64,000 nucleotides of DNA from Nitzschia sp. pyKryTriq1. Lineage: Eukaryota; Bacillariophyta; Bacillariophyceae; Bacillariales; Bacillariaceae. A program made the position numbers and the translations under genes. The notes under the pieces were generated by a model. It was not told where the DNA came from and did no database searches. It saw nothing but the letters and a program-made list of their open reading frames with translations. The stretch spans positions 2,318,722 to 2,382,721 of the forward strand of contig OY101121.1 in the NCBI GenBank assembly GCA_956465555.1, read 5' to 3'. This document shows positions 18,707 to 29,732 of this stretch, one piece after another (the first letter of the stretch is position 1; each line of letters starts with the position of its first letter).

Positions 18707-21145
18707 TCATGACCATCGACTCTTCTTCCATGGGCGAGAGGACGACGACGCTTCCCCAGAAGAAGGAGCGCTGCTCCCCGTAAATCCCAAACCTCCCTTG
18801 CGCCCCATTCCTCCTCGTCCTCCCATGTTGTTGTTGTTGTTGTTGTTGTTGTCTCGGGACGATGATGATCGATAATGTTGATGTTGATGATTCGCCAACT
18901 GTTGGACATCGGCTCCAATTTCCCGTCCTTCTCGTTGATACGCTTGGACCAATGTTTGAGCAAATTCCGCATTGGCAGGAGTTAAAAGGGTGTAGGCACT
19001 TCCTTCGTTGTACTGTTGCTGTTGCTGATTCTTATTGATGTCTTTTGAGTTCAAACGTCCCGCACGTCCAATCCGATGAACATGAGTATCCCAATTCTTG
19101 GCGGGATCATAGTTAATCACCGTCGTGACTTGTGGAATATCCAATCCCCGCCCTGCGACATCGGTAGCAATCAACAATTTGACCGTTTCGCCCTTGGCGA
19201 ACGCTTTCAAGGCAGCCTTGCGATCCGAAGGATGTTTGTCTCCATGTAATGTCTGAAGGGCGGGCATTATCATACTTGGTGTAGTAGTACCGGTAGTACC
19301 TGTGGCATTGTCAATAGTAATGAGGAATTGGGCTAATTGTTCACACCCTTCTCGTGTAGCACAAAAGACAATCGTCCGTCCGACTTGACAAAAGGTTGGT
19401 AAGGATTCTTTCAAAAAGGCCTGTTTGGCTTGAACGGACGGTAAACATACGACATGTTGTTGGACATGTTCACTGGAGGTTCCCGATCGTCCAATACTAA
19501 TTCTTGTAATGGGAGCTCTCATCCATTTCTTGTCGGAAATGGTTTGTTCCAAACGTCCATGCATCGTAGCGGACGTGAGTAGAGATTGTCGATCGGGACG
19601 TAAATTTTCCAATAATTGCGTCACTTGTCCCGCAAATCCCATTTGTAACATTTTGTCGGCTTCATCCAATACCAAAAAGGTGATTTCTTGGAGTAGCCAT
19701 GTTTGTTTGGATTTTTGTTGCGCATTCAAGACATCTAATAATCGACCGGGTGTAGCGACAATGAGATGAGGTTTCCTTTGCAACAAGGTTTGAGATAGCT
19801 GATAGCGTCCCAAATTGCCTCCTGTAATGGCCAATGCCGAAAATGAAAATGATGATGATTGCGCTGGTGATGATGATGATTGCGCTGATGCTGATGATAC
19901 TTTGCGCAATAGACTCTTGGCGACCTTTTCGACTTGCAAGGCCAATTCTCGCGTCGGAACCAAAACTAGCGCTCGACAGCAAGCAGTAGTATTCCTACTA
20001 TCACTGTGGTTGTCGTTGCTGCTGCTTCTGTTGTTGGCCATTAAATGTGCCACCAGTGGAAACAAATACGCCAGAGTCTTTCCGGAACCGGTCGAAGCCG
20101 TGACGATCGCATCAAGACCATTCAATGCTACGGACAAGGTTTGCGATTGGACCAAGGTCGGTTGCGTCATGCCCGGTTGTTGTGCAATCCATTCCAAGAT
20201 ACCTTCGGCAGCAGCAGCAGTAGCAGTAGCAGTACCACCCGTAGCAGCAGCACCATTAGCGCTATCGGTGGTACTATTACTAGTAGAGCATGATAATAAA
20301 TTTCGCAACTCGGCAAAATCGTAAATTGGATCCAAGGGGGGATGGCAAGAAATGGAATGTTCGCGTCTCCAATCATGACCTTTTGGAGTATTTTGAATGG
20401 CAGCCGCAGCACGAGAAGATATTGCTGTTGCTGTTGCTGATGCTGTTGCTGATGCTGATGCTGATGCTGTTGTTGATCGTAATAAATTCTTTTGAAAGGG
20501 AGCATATCCCATGGAAGCATGTTGGACTGGTTCCAGCTGGATATCGACTTGTCGACTACTACTACCAGTAGAAGTAGCCTTGTGAAACATTTGTTCCAAC
20601 GCTGTTGCTGCCGCATTACGAGTCGTCATACTTTCTTCTTCGTCTTCGTCTTCTCCTTCTTCGTCTTCTTGTTGTTTCGTCGTCGTACTGCTACTAATAC
20701 TACTATTTGTAGTCGTAGTAACTTGCCAATGACTGGTCGCTTCATCTTCGTTTTCCATATCTAGACGAGCCGAGGGCGTCTGATGTGACTTTTTCTTTTG
20801 ATTGGAAGCATCCGCTCCTGTCGCCGCGGACAAGGACGACTTCTCCAAGCTCTTCATGTAGGCGTCCAAGGGATCTTCTTCTTCTTCTTCTTTCTCCTCG
20901 TCTTCTCGTGACTGGTTGGAGTTTTTCGATGGAACTCCAGAGTTATCGTTGTTATCGTTATCGTTATCGTTGCGTAAGAATGTACTCCCAGGACCAGGAC
21001 CAGGACCAGGACCATGACCATGACGAGTACCTGATGAAGGACTATCGAAACCGAAATCCATCAGCTCCATCATTTTCCTTTTCGGCTTTTGTTCTTCTTC
21101 GTCATCATCGTCATCGTCATCATCATCATCTCCAAACCATCCCAT
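18707..21145 (-). CDS. DEAD-box ATP-dependent RNA helicase, DDX42/Prp5-like
   Basis: An 812-residue intronless protein with the complete DEAD-box core: motif I STGSGKT (351-357), Ia PTRELA (397-402), Ib TPGR (465-468), II DEAD (494-497), III SAT (525-527), V TDVAGRGLD (661-669) and VI HRIGRAGR (690-697). The acidic N-terminal extension (DDDD/EEEE runs) contains DPLDAYMKSL at 91-100, the DPLD motif found before the core in Prp5/DDX46 and DDX42 spliceosomal helicases. That is the basis for the subfamily call, which is inference. The Q-motif region (MTQPTLVQSQTL) is slightly unusual, as is Ser rather than Lys before TGSGKT. The C-terminal tail is rich in Asn, Ser and Gly with a basic end (RPWKKSRW). 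It would remodel RNA or RNPs in the nucleus. Several homopolymeric inserts (Ala/Thr, Ser) lie between motifs. Confidence 0.95.
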   Translation of the reverse strand: MGWFGDDDDDDDDDDEEEQKPKRKMMELMDFGFDSPSSGTRHGHGPGPGPGPGSTFLRNDNDNDNNDNSGVPSKNSNQSREDEEKEEEEEDPLDAYMKSLEKSSLSAATGADASNQKKKSHQTPSARLDMENEDEATSHWQVTTTTNSSISSSTTTKQQEDEEGEDEDEEESMTTRNAAATALEQMFHKATSTGSSSRQVDIQLEPVQHASMGYAPFQKNLLRSTTASASASATASATATAISSRAAAAIQNTPKGHDWRREHSISCHPPLDPIYDFAELRNLLSCSTSNSTTDSANGAAATGGTATATAAAAEGILEWIAQQPGMTQPTLVQSQTLSVALNGLDAIVTASTGSGKTLAYLFPLVAHLMANNRSSSNDNHSDSRNTTACCRALVLVPTRELALQVEKVAKSLLRKVSSASAQSSSSPAQSSSFSFSALAITGGNLGRYQLSQTLLQRKPHLIVATPGRLLDVLNAQQKSKQTWLLQEITFLVLDEADKMLQMGFAGQVTQLLENLRPDRQSLLTSATMHGRLEQTISDKKWMRAPITRISIGRSGTSSEHVQQHVVCLPSVQAKQAFLKESLPTFCQVGRTIVFCATREGCEQLAQFLITIDNATGTTGTTTPSMIMPALQTLHGDKHPSDRKAALKAFAKGETVKLLIATDVAGRGLDIPQVTTVINYDPAKNWDTHVHRIGRAGRLNSKDINKNQQQQQYNEGSAYTLLTPANAEFAQTLVQAYQREGREIGADVQQLANHQHQHYRSSSSRDNNNNNNNNMGGRGGMGRKGGLGFTGSSAPSSGEASSSSRPWKKSRWS

Positions 21146-22033
21146 TTTTGCTACATGAATGTCTCTGGCGAATAGTAGAGTAGAGTAGAGTATAGTATAG
21201 AGTATAGAGTATAGAGTATAGAGTAATCGTACAGCGTAGTACCGATATAGTTCTCAACCTCAACGACGACGCGAGTGATGGATGGAGTGCGATGTTGTGA
21301 TTGATTGATGATGATAACTACGCGCGCTGCTGCATACCGTCGTATGCTATGATAGAACAGATAGCACTAATCTTTTAGTATGATGAGAAGTACGCATACC
21401 GGTACCTATGGTACTGCGTGTGGGTGCCGAGGCCGCACGGACCGAATCGTCATTTTGATGAATCGATCGAACAGAATTCGACCCAAATGACTCGAATATT
21501 TCGGTCGGTGGAAGAAGCGTTGGCGCGTGCGCCAAGTTACTGTAGTAGTATCCTTCCGACTCGTCTTCCGGGATGAACCCTTAGAATCAGACGACGACGA
21601 GAGGACGAGAATAAGCGGGATGGTGGAATATCCTGGTAGATGATTCTACACAGAATTCTACAGAGCAAGTTGAAAGAAGAGACTGTACGTACGTGGTACG
21701 TACGTACGTACGTGGTACGTACGTGCGTACGTGCGTGGTGTGGTCTTGCACGAATGTCGATAGAGAGAAAAGAAGCGGATATCGAATGATGCGAGACGCA
21801 GGCGAGACGCGACGACGACGAACGACGACCATGGCGGAAGACCATATCCATGTACGAGCACATCATAATATATATATCCTCTATTACATCAGTCAGAGTC
21901 ATTCCTCATTCTTTGCACCCCGCGATAGTACTGAAGTAGTGGATTCATTGATTCATCTTGACACATTCATTCAACTAAAAATACTATTTATTTCAGCAGA
22001 AGCAGAAGCAGAAGCAGAATATACAATATTATA
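21146..22033. other. Divergent promoter region of the helicase and the ferredoxin-like gene
   Basis: The two genes point away from each other. It contains a TAGAGTATAGAGTA repeat run at 21174-21224 and a dense GTACGTACGT run at 21684-21735. No gene recognised. Confidence 0.5.
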
Positions 22034-22417
22034 ATGATCCTTCGATCGTGCTCCATCAGTAATAGTCGATCAAGTAGAGGAAGAGTTGCTGTCGCCCGTC
22101 GTTCAGCAGCCAGCATGGCCATGCTATTGTTATTGTTATTATTATTATTTGCAGTCACCGCCATGATGCATCTCCCGCGTCCCGCCACTGCGTTTATCGG
22201 AGTGATGGAGAGACGACTGCAGCAGCAGCAGCAGTCATCGTCATCATCATCATCATCAACATCATCATCAACACTGTTTGCGGGGCCGGCGGAACCATTT
22301 GAAGGTACCGTGGTGGTCTGTACTGGACCTACGTGTTCGGCCAATGGAGGTAAAAAGGTGCTCCAGATCTTTCAAGACTTGGCCCAGCAGCAGCAGCAGC
22401 AGCAGGCCGATGATCAT

Positions 22418-22449
<32 letters not shown>

Positions 22450-22675
22450 AGGTGCAGCAGCATCTGAACAGGAAGGTAATAATGATAATGATAATAAGAA
22501 GCCCCTCCGCCCCCTCCTAAAAATTGAAACCATGAAATGTGTGTCCGAGTGCGCCGAATGTGCCATGGGACCCAATGTGGAACTACGAGCCAGAGGAGAC
22601 GATGGTCCATTTTATCCCATCAAGAACAAGGTCAAGACAGAGGAAGACGTCAAGTCCATTCTGGGACTGCTTTGA
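22034..22675 (+). CDS. Plastid-targeted thioredoxin-like [2Fe-2S] ferredoxin
   Basis: A 213-residue protein. A signal peptide (hydrophobic 29-45) ends in PATA followed by Phe54 (FIG), the diatom plastid import signature, so delivery to the plastid stroma is likely. The mature part has the thioredoxin-fold ferredoxin pattern: [18 protein letters not shown] (Cys96, Cys101) and, after an insert, [20 protein letters not shown] (Cys169, Cys173, Cys176), ending with [10 protein letters not shown]. Four of these five cysteines should hold a [2Fe-2S] cluster. Because C-x-x-GP normally follows the last ligand, Cys176 is probably one of them, which leaves two candidates for the other. A Gln/Ala/Asn low-complexity insert (about 117-155) sits between the two cysteine pairs. 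It probably acts as a small electron carrier; the partner is unknown. Confidence 0.87.
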
Positions 22676-23082
22676 TCATGATCATGATCATCATCGTGAT
22701 CATCATTATGATGATGATCATGATCCATCATGGAGCTATAAAGTCACGAAGTATGGTAGAACGACTCCTCGTCATTTGATTGTTGTCGAGAGTCGAAGCA
22801 AGTTGGACGTACGATAGTATACTGTAGCTACTACTGTGCAAAGTTCTTACAGCACCTACAGTACTACCTCCTACCTACTAGCTAGTAGTACAAGAAGACG
22901 AAGTAAGTGTATGATGGAAGAGGATGATGATGATGATGATGATGGAATAGCTAACTGACAAACAAATAATTATTTTAATTGCTGCTTCTTGATGTGGTGA
23001 ACCAGTGCACCTGTCCTGTTTACTCTTACGTTACTAGTAGCAGTAGTAGTAGTAGTACTCTCGGCGCCTTCTTGCATGGTTA
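22676..23082. other. Convergent 3' spacer
   Basis: Lies between converging genes. An imperfect palindrome of GATCATGATCAT units directly follows the ferredoxin stop (22675-22725) and could form a 3' hairpin. A (GAT)n run lies at 22922-22945. Confidence 0.4.
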
Positions 23083-24555
23083 TTACGGAAACAACAAGGG
23101 AAGCTCGTCGTCGAGCAAGGCTGATGCACCAAGAGCCGAAATCGAAAATAAGTCCTCAATAGTAGTAGTACTGCTGCCGTCGGGGGAGGAGGTGGATGCA
23201 TGATTGTTGTTGTTGTTGTTGTTGTACGAGATCGAAGAAAAAGACGAGGAACTGTTGTCACTGGGACTGAAAAAGTCGAGTTCTTGTTCCTCCTCCTCCT
23301 CATCCTGATCATCATCATCATCATAGTCGTTGAGTACCCCACCGATCTCGTGTTGTACATTCTTCAAGGCCCCGGCTCGTAGTCGTAGAATGGACCTTTT
23401 TCTTGACGGGGGCGTAAAGGTGCTGCTAGAAATAGTAGGCTTCTTGTTGCGAGGAACCACGCGGGGAGCTACGTGTACTTGTAGGTCCAAACCCGATGAA
23501 TCATCATCGTCCTCGAGTTGTTTTGACGATGATGCAACCGCAAGTTGTTCTTCGTTTCTCAGTAGTAGTAGATGCTCCTCAATACTGCTGGTCCTTTCAT
23601 CGCCAGCATGATCATGATCATCTTCCAGCATGTCGATTTCTTCTTCCGGGATGGCAGTTTGAATCATCATACTACTACCAGAACAACTTAGAGACGATCT
23701 TCCTGTTCTTGTTTGTTCTTGGGACGCGAGGAGAGCACCAACAAACAATTCTGCCCTTTGATCTTCCTTTAGAGGCTCTCCACCATCGAACCGAGCAGAT
23801 CTGAAAGATATGCTGGAACGCTTCTTCGACGAGGACATCCTGCTCCTAGTAGTATGTGATAATCGACGTGTAGGATGTTGCTGCTGGTGGTCGTGGTGCT
23901 CTTGGCCATTGGTAGTAGTAGTACTACTATCCTGGTTTGTCGTTTGCTCAGGTTCGGGTTGACGTTTCGGAGGTACTAGCAGGGAAAGACTCGTGTCTCT
24001 TCCCTTCTTGTTGTTGTTGACGAAGCTTGCCCATCGGTCACGCTTCTTGTGGAATGGTGGTTGTGCTGGATTTTTGTGATCGACGACTTGGATGTTCTCC
24101 TGCTTGTTCATCATGCTGTCACTTCGCTGGTGGCGGTTCAAACGATGATGCTTCTTGAGTTGGCGAACCTCTGATAAAAGATGGGTTCTCTCTGACTCGG
24201 ATCGTTCCAGCTGTCTGATAAGCTCGCCGACTAAAAGAAGAAGACTTTCAGTGTCTTGGGGAACAAGCATCGTGGTGGAGGATAGAGCAGGGAAGAGGTC
24301 TTGAGATAAGGAGGTACGCATAAAATTGCCAATGTGCGAGGGATCGGAAGCACTTCTCGTCAACTTCCACGATTCTCCAGCAGAGGAAAGGGCCGCGGCA
24401 TCATCATCATCTCCTTCGTGATCATGAGATGGTGGTGATCTTGTTGTTGTTGATGATGGAAACGAAGAAGAGGCCTCCTCCTCATGCTGGGCGGTGACGA
24501 CGGGGCGCTGGAGCAATTCCGTTCTTTCTTGGAATGTTTCAGTAGATATTCCCAT
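23083..24555 (-). CDS. Hypothetical Ser-rich protein with short coiled coil
   Basis: A 490-residue frame from an ATG at 24555 (the open frame extends to a TTG at 24564). No known domain recognised. Residues about 100-140 form a likely coiled coil (SLLLLVGELIRQLERSESER and following, with HLLSEVRQLKKHH). The remainder is disordered: basic/Ser segments, a KKRSSISFRSARFDGG patch, acidic DDDQDEEEEEQEL and Asn runs. The RSASDPSHIG stretch and many RxxS sites would suit phosphoregulation. The coding call rests on the long open frame, composition and absence of stops. A role as scaffold or regulator is only a guess. Confidence 0.75.
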   Translation of the reverse strand: MGISTETFQERTELLQRPVVTAQHEEEASSSFPSSTTTRSPPSHDHEGDDDDAAALSSAGESWKLTRSASDPSHIGNFMRTSLSQDLFPALSSTTMLVPQDTESLLLLVGELIRQLERSESERTHLLSEVRQLKKHHRLNRHQRSDSMMNKQENIQVVDHKNPAQPPFHKKRDRWASFVNNNKKGRDTSLSLLVPPKRQPEPEQTTNQDSSTTTTNGQEHHDHQQQHPTRRLSHTTRSRMSSSKKRSSISFRSARFDGGEPLKEDQRAELFVGALLASQEQTRTGRSSLSCSGSSMMIQTAIPEEEIDMLEDDHDHAGDERTSSIEEHLLLLRNEEQLAVASSSKQLEDDDDSSGLDLQVHVAPRVVPRNKKPTISSSTFTPPSRKRSILRLRAGALKNVQHEIGGVLNDYDDDDDQDEEEEEQELDFFSPSDNSSSSFSSISYNNNNNNNHASTSSPDGSSTTTIEDLFSISALGASALLDDELPLLFP

Positions 24556-25329
24556 GTTGATCAATGGGTATAGAACGATTAATCGACAAGGTTTTTAGAT
24601 GTGTTGAAAAGTGGTTTTATGACGTGCGATATGATGTTGCTGGTGGAAACAAATAAAGAGATGTGCATGTGAATCTATCTGATGTTCGAATTGCACTCAT
24701 CCATACAATATGCGAATAGACTACGCGATGAACGCGTGCACAGCTACTTGTCCATTATTTGAGATGGCATTAAATACAGAGTCGTGGGTGTTATATGAAT
24801 GCTTCGAAGAAAGATTCGTGGGAGGAGCTTATGTGACCGTAACGACGCTCTTAATGAAAAATCTTGCCATTATCAAAATCCATCCGCAATGCAGCTTCTA
24901 TCTGTGTTTCAGAGGCATTTTGATATTTGGGTCATGCATGAGGCTATTGAGAAAGAGGGAGAAAAATCGAGATGGGCAGGGGCGGAACAAAAAGGAAGCG
25001 AGGCCGTCTTCAACCCCACATCGCTGGAGACCGCCCGGGTCGGAATACTTATCATACTAGTGTGCCGCATACTCTACCCGACTAATACTAGTCCTCCAGC
25101 GCATCATTCGTCGGTGGACTTTTTTGCAATTTTCTTTTTGGCTTCTAATTCCGGTACTACTTTAGAGAGAGACTACTAGTAGTAACAGATAGGGCCGGCG
25201 TCACCGATAGCTGACCATCTCAAAAAGATTAAAAAAGCAGGACGAGCATAAAATTCATTATAACAACATCATTTAGTACATAGTTTCAGATTGCCTAGTC
25301 CGTTCCCCGGTTCTATTCTAGAAAAGCTC
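24556..25329. other. Spacer upstream of the coiled-coil gene and downstream of receptor 2
   Basis: No gene recognised. It would hold the coiled-coil gene promoter at its left. Short open frames on the plus strand (24710-25180) have no coding character that I can support. Confidence 0.4.
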
Positions 25330-28300
25330 TCATTTTTTGTCCTTTGCGTACTTTGCAAGGTAACCCTTGACGATGTCTTCCCCTTTCCGCTCCCATTCTT
25401 CCCGATTGGCCTGTGCATAATTTAGGCATTCATCACTCGATACGCCGAAGACGCCGCAATTCTCCAGTTTCTTGGCGAGTGGAATGATATAGAAGTCGAA
25501 GAACCCGATTTCCCCCTTGTACCAGCCCAACGAAGGATCGGTCTCTGATCTTCCGGCCAAATACACAGCATAGCATTCGTGGAAGAACCTTTCGTTCCAT
25601 TTCAAATATACATGCCAATGCCTGAAGGTAGTGCATAGCAGAAAATGCGTTAGTTGGGTCATCCCTGACAATTTCTTGGTGAAGCGACACCACCAAGGAG
25701 CGAAACACTTACTGCATCGTGTGGGCCACGTCCGCGGCTTGAATCAAGTGCTCAATGACAATAGTCGCTTTTCGATTCACTTCATCGGTAACCTTTTCAT
25801 CAAGCTCTTCGTCTGGATTCTTGTTAAAGGCTCGTTCCCATCTTTTCTTTCGAAGCTGGCCCAATTCTTTATCCACAATGTCCGTAGCCATGACGGAATT
25901 AACTACCAGCTGACGGAAGCGGTCTAGCTCTGCTTGGGTACTGTAGATACATTGACGAAGATCCTTAAAACGTGGCTCCATCAAAAGCGACCATGCAAGG
26001 TCAACACTGTTTTGCTCGGCAACAGACTTATTCTTGTAGTGCTTGGCGATTTCCGTGTTTTCGCTGACCAAGACAGCATTGGGTACGCCTGGATGATCCA
26101 GATCGTGAATCAGGGCGGAAAAGGCGCAGGCGAATTGTGTGATGGGATCGGAGGTGATTCCGAATGTATACTTGTGAAGTTTTGATGTCGCTGCCTTCTT
26201 CTTGTACTTCATGTTTTCGTAGTCGACTTCGTCGGGGGCCACAACACGAGAAAGAAGTTTGGTCAAACTTTGCGTCACATGACTGTTGTTGATGAGTGAA
26301 ACCGGATAGAACAAAGCATCGGTGAGACGAGACTAGAACACAACGAAACATTTGCAGCCCCGTCATAGCGCTTACCTGGCATGATCAAAATTGTGAAAAG
26401 GATTGTCCCTGAGCGTCAAAGAGCCAAATAGAAAGGTGGAGAAAGAATGAGCAAAAAATTGGTTAGGCAAGACCTGAATGATGCAAAGACCCAACCTTGT
26501 TCGCAGAATACCTACCTGTACATTCTGGCAATTTCACGAACGAAACGATAGAGCTGCTTGACAACATTTGCTCCAAGGTCCACGTTGCCGGGGTCTTGTT
26601 GGTACCGAGAAGCCTTCTTTGGAAGATTGATGATTTCTGCAACCTCGTCTAGAACTGTTTGCCCTGGCTCCGCGAGAATGGCCGGCTCTCGACTTGAATT
26701 AACTCCTCCTCTTGGCATACCATCAATATTCCCTGCCAACTTCGAAGAGAGACCGCCTATCTCGTCAAGTCCCTTGACAATGTCTTGAAACTCTCGAAGC
26801 TCATTCAAGGACTCCTGGGATTCGCGCATGGCTACAATTCGCTTCAACAGACCTAGCAATAGATCCGCGCCCCAATTGACAAGCCGCTCTTTCTTTTCGG
26901 CGGGAGACGCTCCAAGAGAAGGAGAAGTGACGGATGTTGCCTCGTGATCACTTCCACCGCTTCGACTACTGAGATCCAAGCTCGCAAATTGGTTTTTCTC
27001 GTCCGAAAGAAGCGCACTTCTTCGCACTCCGTTCTTCTGCCGTCCACCCGACGATGCCGGGATTCCAGCTGGTGACTCCGAGGAAGAACCGTTCATGCTA
27101 CGTCCAATGTCATCCACGTGGAGCCAGAAAGTCTTCATGTCTCCTTTTCCCTTGACGGGGACTGCGTCTTCTCGAGGCAGCAGCCATTCCTTCTTCCCAA
27201 ACTTCTCGATTTGAGCAGCCGTTTCACTCGAGACGTGAATGCGATTCCGCATCCCCGTGCTTTCCATTCGAGACGCAGTGTTGACAGTATCCCCGAACAG
27301 TTGAAAACGGGACTTTTCTCCTCGAAGCACCCCTGCAGTGACTGGTCCACTGTTCGTACGCGTTAAGAAGAACGAGAAACGCCAAATGTGAGAGGAAGTG
27401 GTGGATTCGGAGCAAAAAAAGAAACGAAGCACCGAGCTTTCGATATGATGTACTAAACTTCGGCATCGTCGTCCACCAACCAGCAGGAAACGTACCTATG
27501 GATACCGATTCGGAGAGCTAGCTCGGCTGTCTCGGGTCCCAGAGTGACTTCGAGTTGCTTGACAATTTTGTTCATTTGCAACATGATCTCTTGGGCAAAG
27601 CGAGCCATGTCGACGGCATGTTCTGCCGTGAATTCTGGAAGCCCGCTGACGGCCACGTAACAGTCTCCAATCGTTTCCACCTTGAAGATCTTGTATCGAC
27701 GACAAAGCTTATCAAAGGAGTGATAAAGGGTTTCTAGAAGGAGGAAGACCTGCGATGGCTCTCGAACACTGGCCCATGCCTGGAGTAATATAAAGAAGAG
27801 TGGGTGTGAGCACCAGACATTCGACGAGATTCAATACATCACCTGACGGCTCTCATGATATGATACACTAGATTGTTCCTTCTTACGTACCGTAAAGTTT
27901 GCCACATCCGCAAAGAGTACAGTGACACTTGGATGAAGATCCGCAATGGGTTTTCCGAGGAAGCCATGTCGACTCTTTTGCAAAAAGTCATCCACATCAT
28001 CGTCCAGGTCAAATCCACCGGCGCTGCTGTTTCGACCGCTCTTGCTGGCAGCTTCACTTCGGACCGATTTGTCATTCAGCACTCGATCTCGTACGTGCGA
28101 TGGGAATAGCGATTCCACGATACTCTTGCTTCGTTCCACATTATCCAAAGCCTCGACATACGATTTTCCAGTGAGGCGATCGTAGACGCAAAAGAAAAGT
28201 CCCATGACACAAAAGACACCCAAAGTAGCCAGTGTGTAAGTGAGCGGGGTGTTGGTTTTGGACGCATCGGCAAGCTCGGTAGATGGAGCGAGATGGATGA

Positions 28301-29732
28301 CCAAGGAACACTTCTCATTGCCGGTTGTCACCAATGGAATGCTGCTGTAGGTGTACTGGAACTGCGGTTGACCCGACGGAAGTGCCGGTTCTTTGGCAGA
28401 TCCAGTGTAGGTCACACTGCCCGATCCATCCATCTGATACATGAAAGTACTATCACTTCCACCGCAAGTATCTACGAGTGCCATGATGATAGGCCCCGCC
28501 AACTCGCCATTGACGAAAATGTCTTCAAAGAAAGAATTCCATGACACTTGTGTCGAGAGGGTCGCCACTAGTTCTCGTTCAGCCTGATCAAAGCTGTCAA
28601 ACAAGGCAGCAGCGACGGTGCTTTGAGGCCAGGACGAGGAAGACGAGGACGAGGACGACGATGCATCCTCCTCCGGCACGGAAGGTGGGGTTGAGACCAC
28701 AGGGGTCTCTGTAGTTTTAGCAGCATCGGCCAAATAGTTGTCCACTGCCACAAACGAAGAATCGTCCAAGGTATTGTAGTTGACGAGATCGACTGCTACC
28801 GAATCCGGAAAGGCTACCATCCACACAGGAGCATAGTACGCCACGTCGCTGTCTACTGGATCTTCGAACATGGTTCCATTTTCCGAAAAGACTCGGTAAA
28901 TGTAGGGTGTGATCTCGGGCGTCGTCGACGAAGTCAATCCCAAGTACAGTTCGGAATCCTCGATCCATGTCGGACTCACGGTCGCGGTATAGTTTTCCCA
29001 TTGAGTCCGTTGCGCATTATCCACAAACACTGACAATTGTAAAGCGTTGGCCGACTGCTGCTGTTCGAAAAAGTTGGAAGCCTGGGCTTGAAAGTTGGAG
29101 ATGGTCACATACGGCCACGCCCATCCGCTAGTGAAAGCCGAGAACGAGACACCCATCGCTCCGACTTGATGAAAGAGATCTTCCATTCGAAGCGACGAAA
29201 CTTCGACAATCTGATCCGCGTAATTTTGAAACTGAAATAAATGAATGTAATAATCATGTACGTACAGCAGAAGCAATGTGAGAACAGGGACTGACTCTCT
29301 TCGTATCACAAACTACAAGTACGAGCACAAGTACTAGTAGTACTGCCAACAACAACTCACCTCTTCGTCCAAGCTTTCATTTTGCTGCTTCGTCGCCAGT
29401 CCATAAATAGAGACCGAGACGACAATCGTGACGACAGCGAAAGCTCCGATGACCATGAGCTTGGACGAAAAGACTCTTTGCTGCTCCCTTTTGCGGGCCT
29501 TTTGCGAAGCCGATGTTTTCTCGTCGTTTTCAGATCCTTGCGTCGTCGGTACGGAAGACGCCAGCGAAATGATTTCATCATCTTCAACATCATCATCATC
29601 ATCATCACCGTCGGGCGCTTCTTCGCCATACATTTCGTGTTCATCATCGTCACCATCCAGCATGTAGTCCTCGTCGGGCGGCTCGACCATGCTGCCGCTG
29701 TTCCTCGAAGTTCTCGAATGTCTTCGCATCAT
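25330..29732 (-). CDS. Receptor-type class III nucleotide cyclase/phosphodiesterase fusion (receptor 2)
   Basis: Seven exons: 29732-29361, 29231-27891, 27779-27496, 27349-26516, 26410-26378, 26282-25713 and 25621-25330. GT-AG introns are 91-146 nt; total 3726 nt, 1241 residues. Order: acidic cytosolic start; TM1 about 93-113; extracellular domain about 115-450; TM2 about 454-474; cyclase about 555-730; linker; PDE from about 930. The cyclase looks active: metal aspartates in FADVANF (Asp566) and IGDCY (Asp610), guanine-type Glu606 in KVETIGD, and Asn689 and Arg693 in DTVNTASR. The second purine-selecting position is Gln682 (RFQLFGD), not the Cys of animal guanylyl cyclases or the Asp of adenylyl cyclases. 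The PDE motifs HNFDHASH, ALIHDLDHPG and AADVAHTMQ are intact. The 33-nt exon 5 encodes most of the first metal motif. I infer a cGMP-handling sensor at the plasma membrane. Confidence 0.93.
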
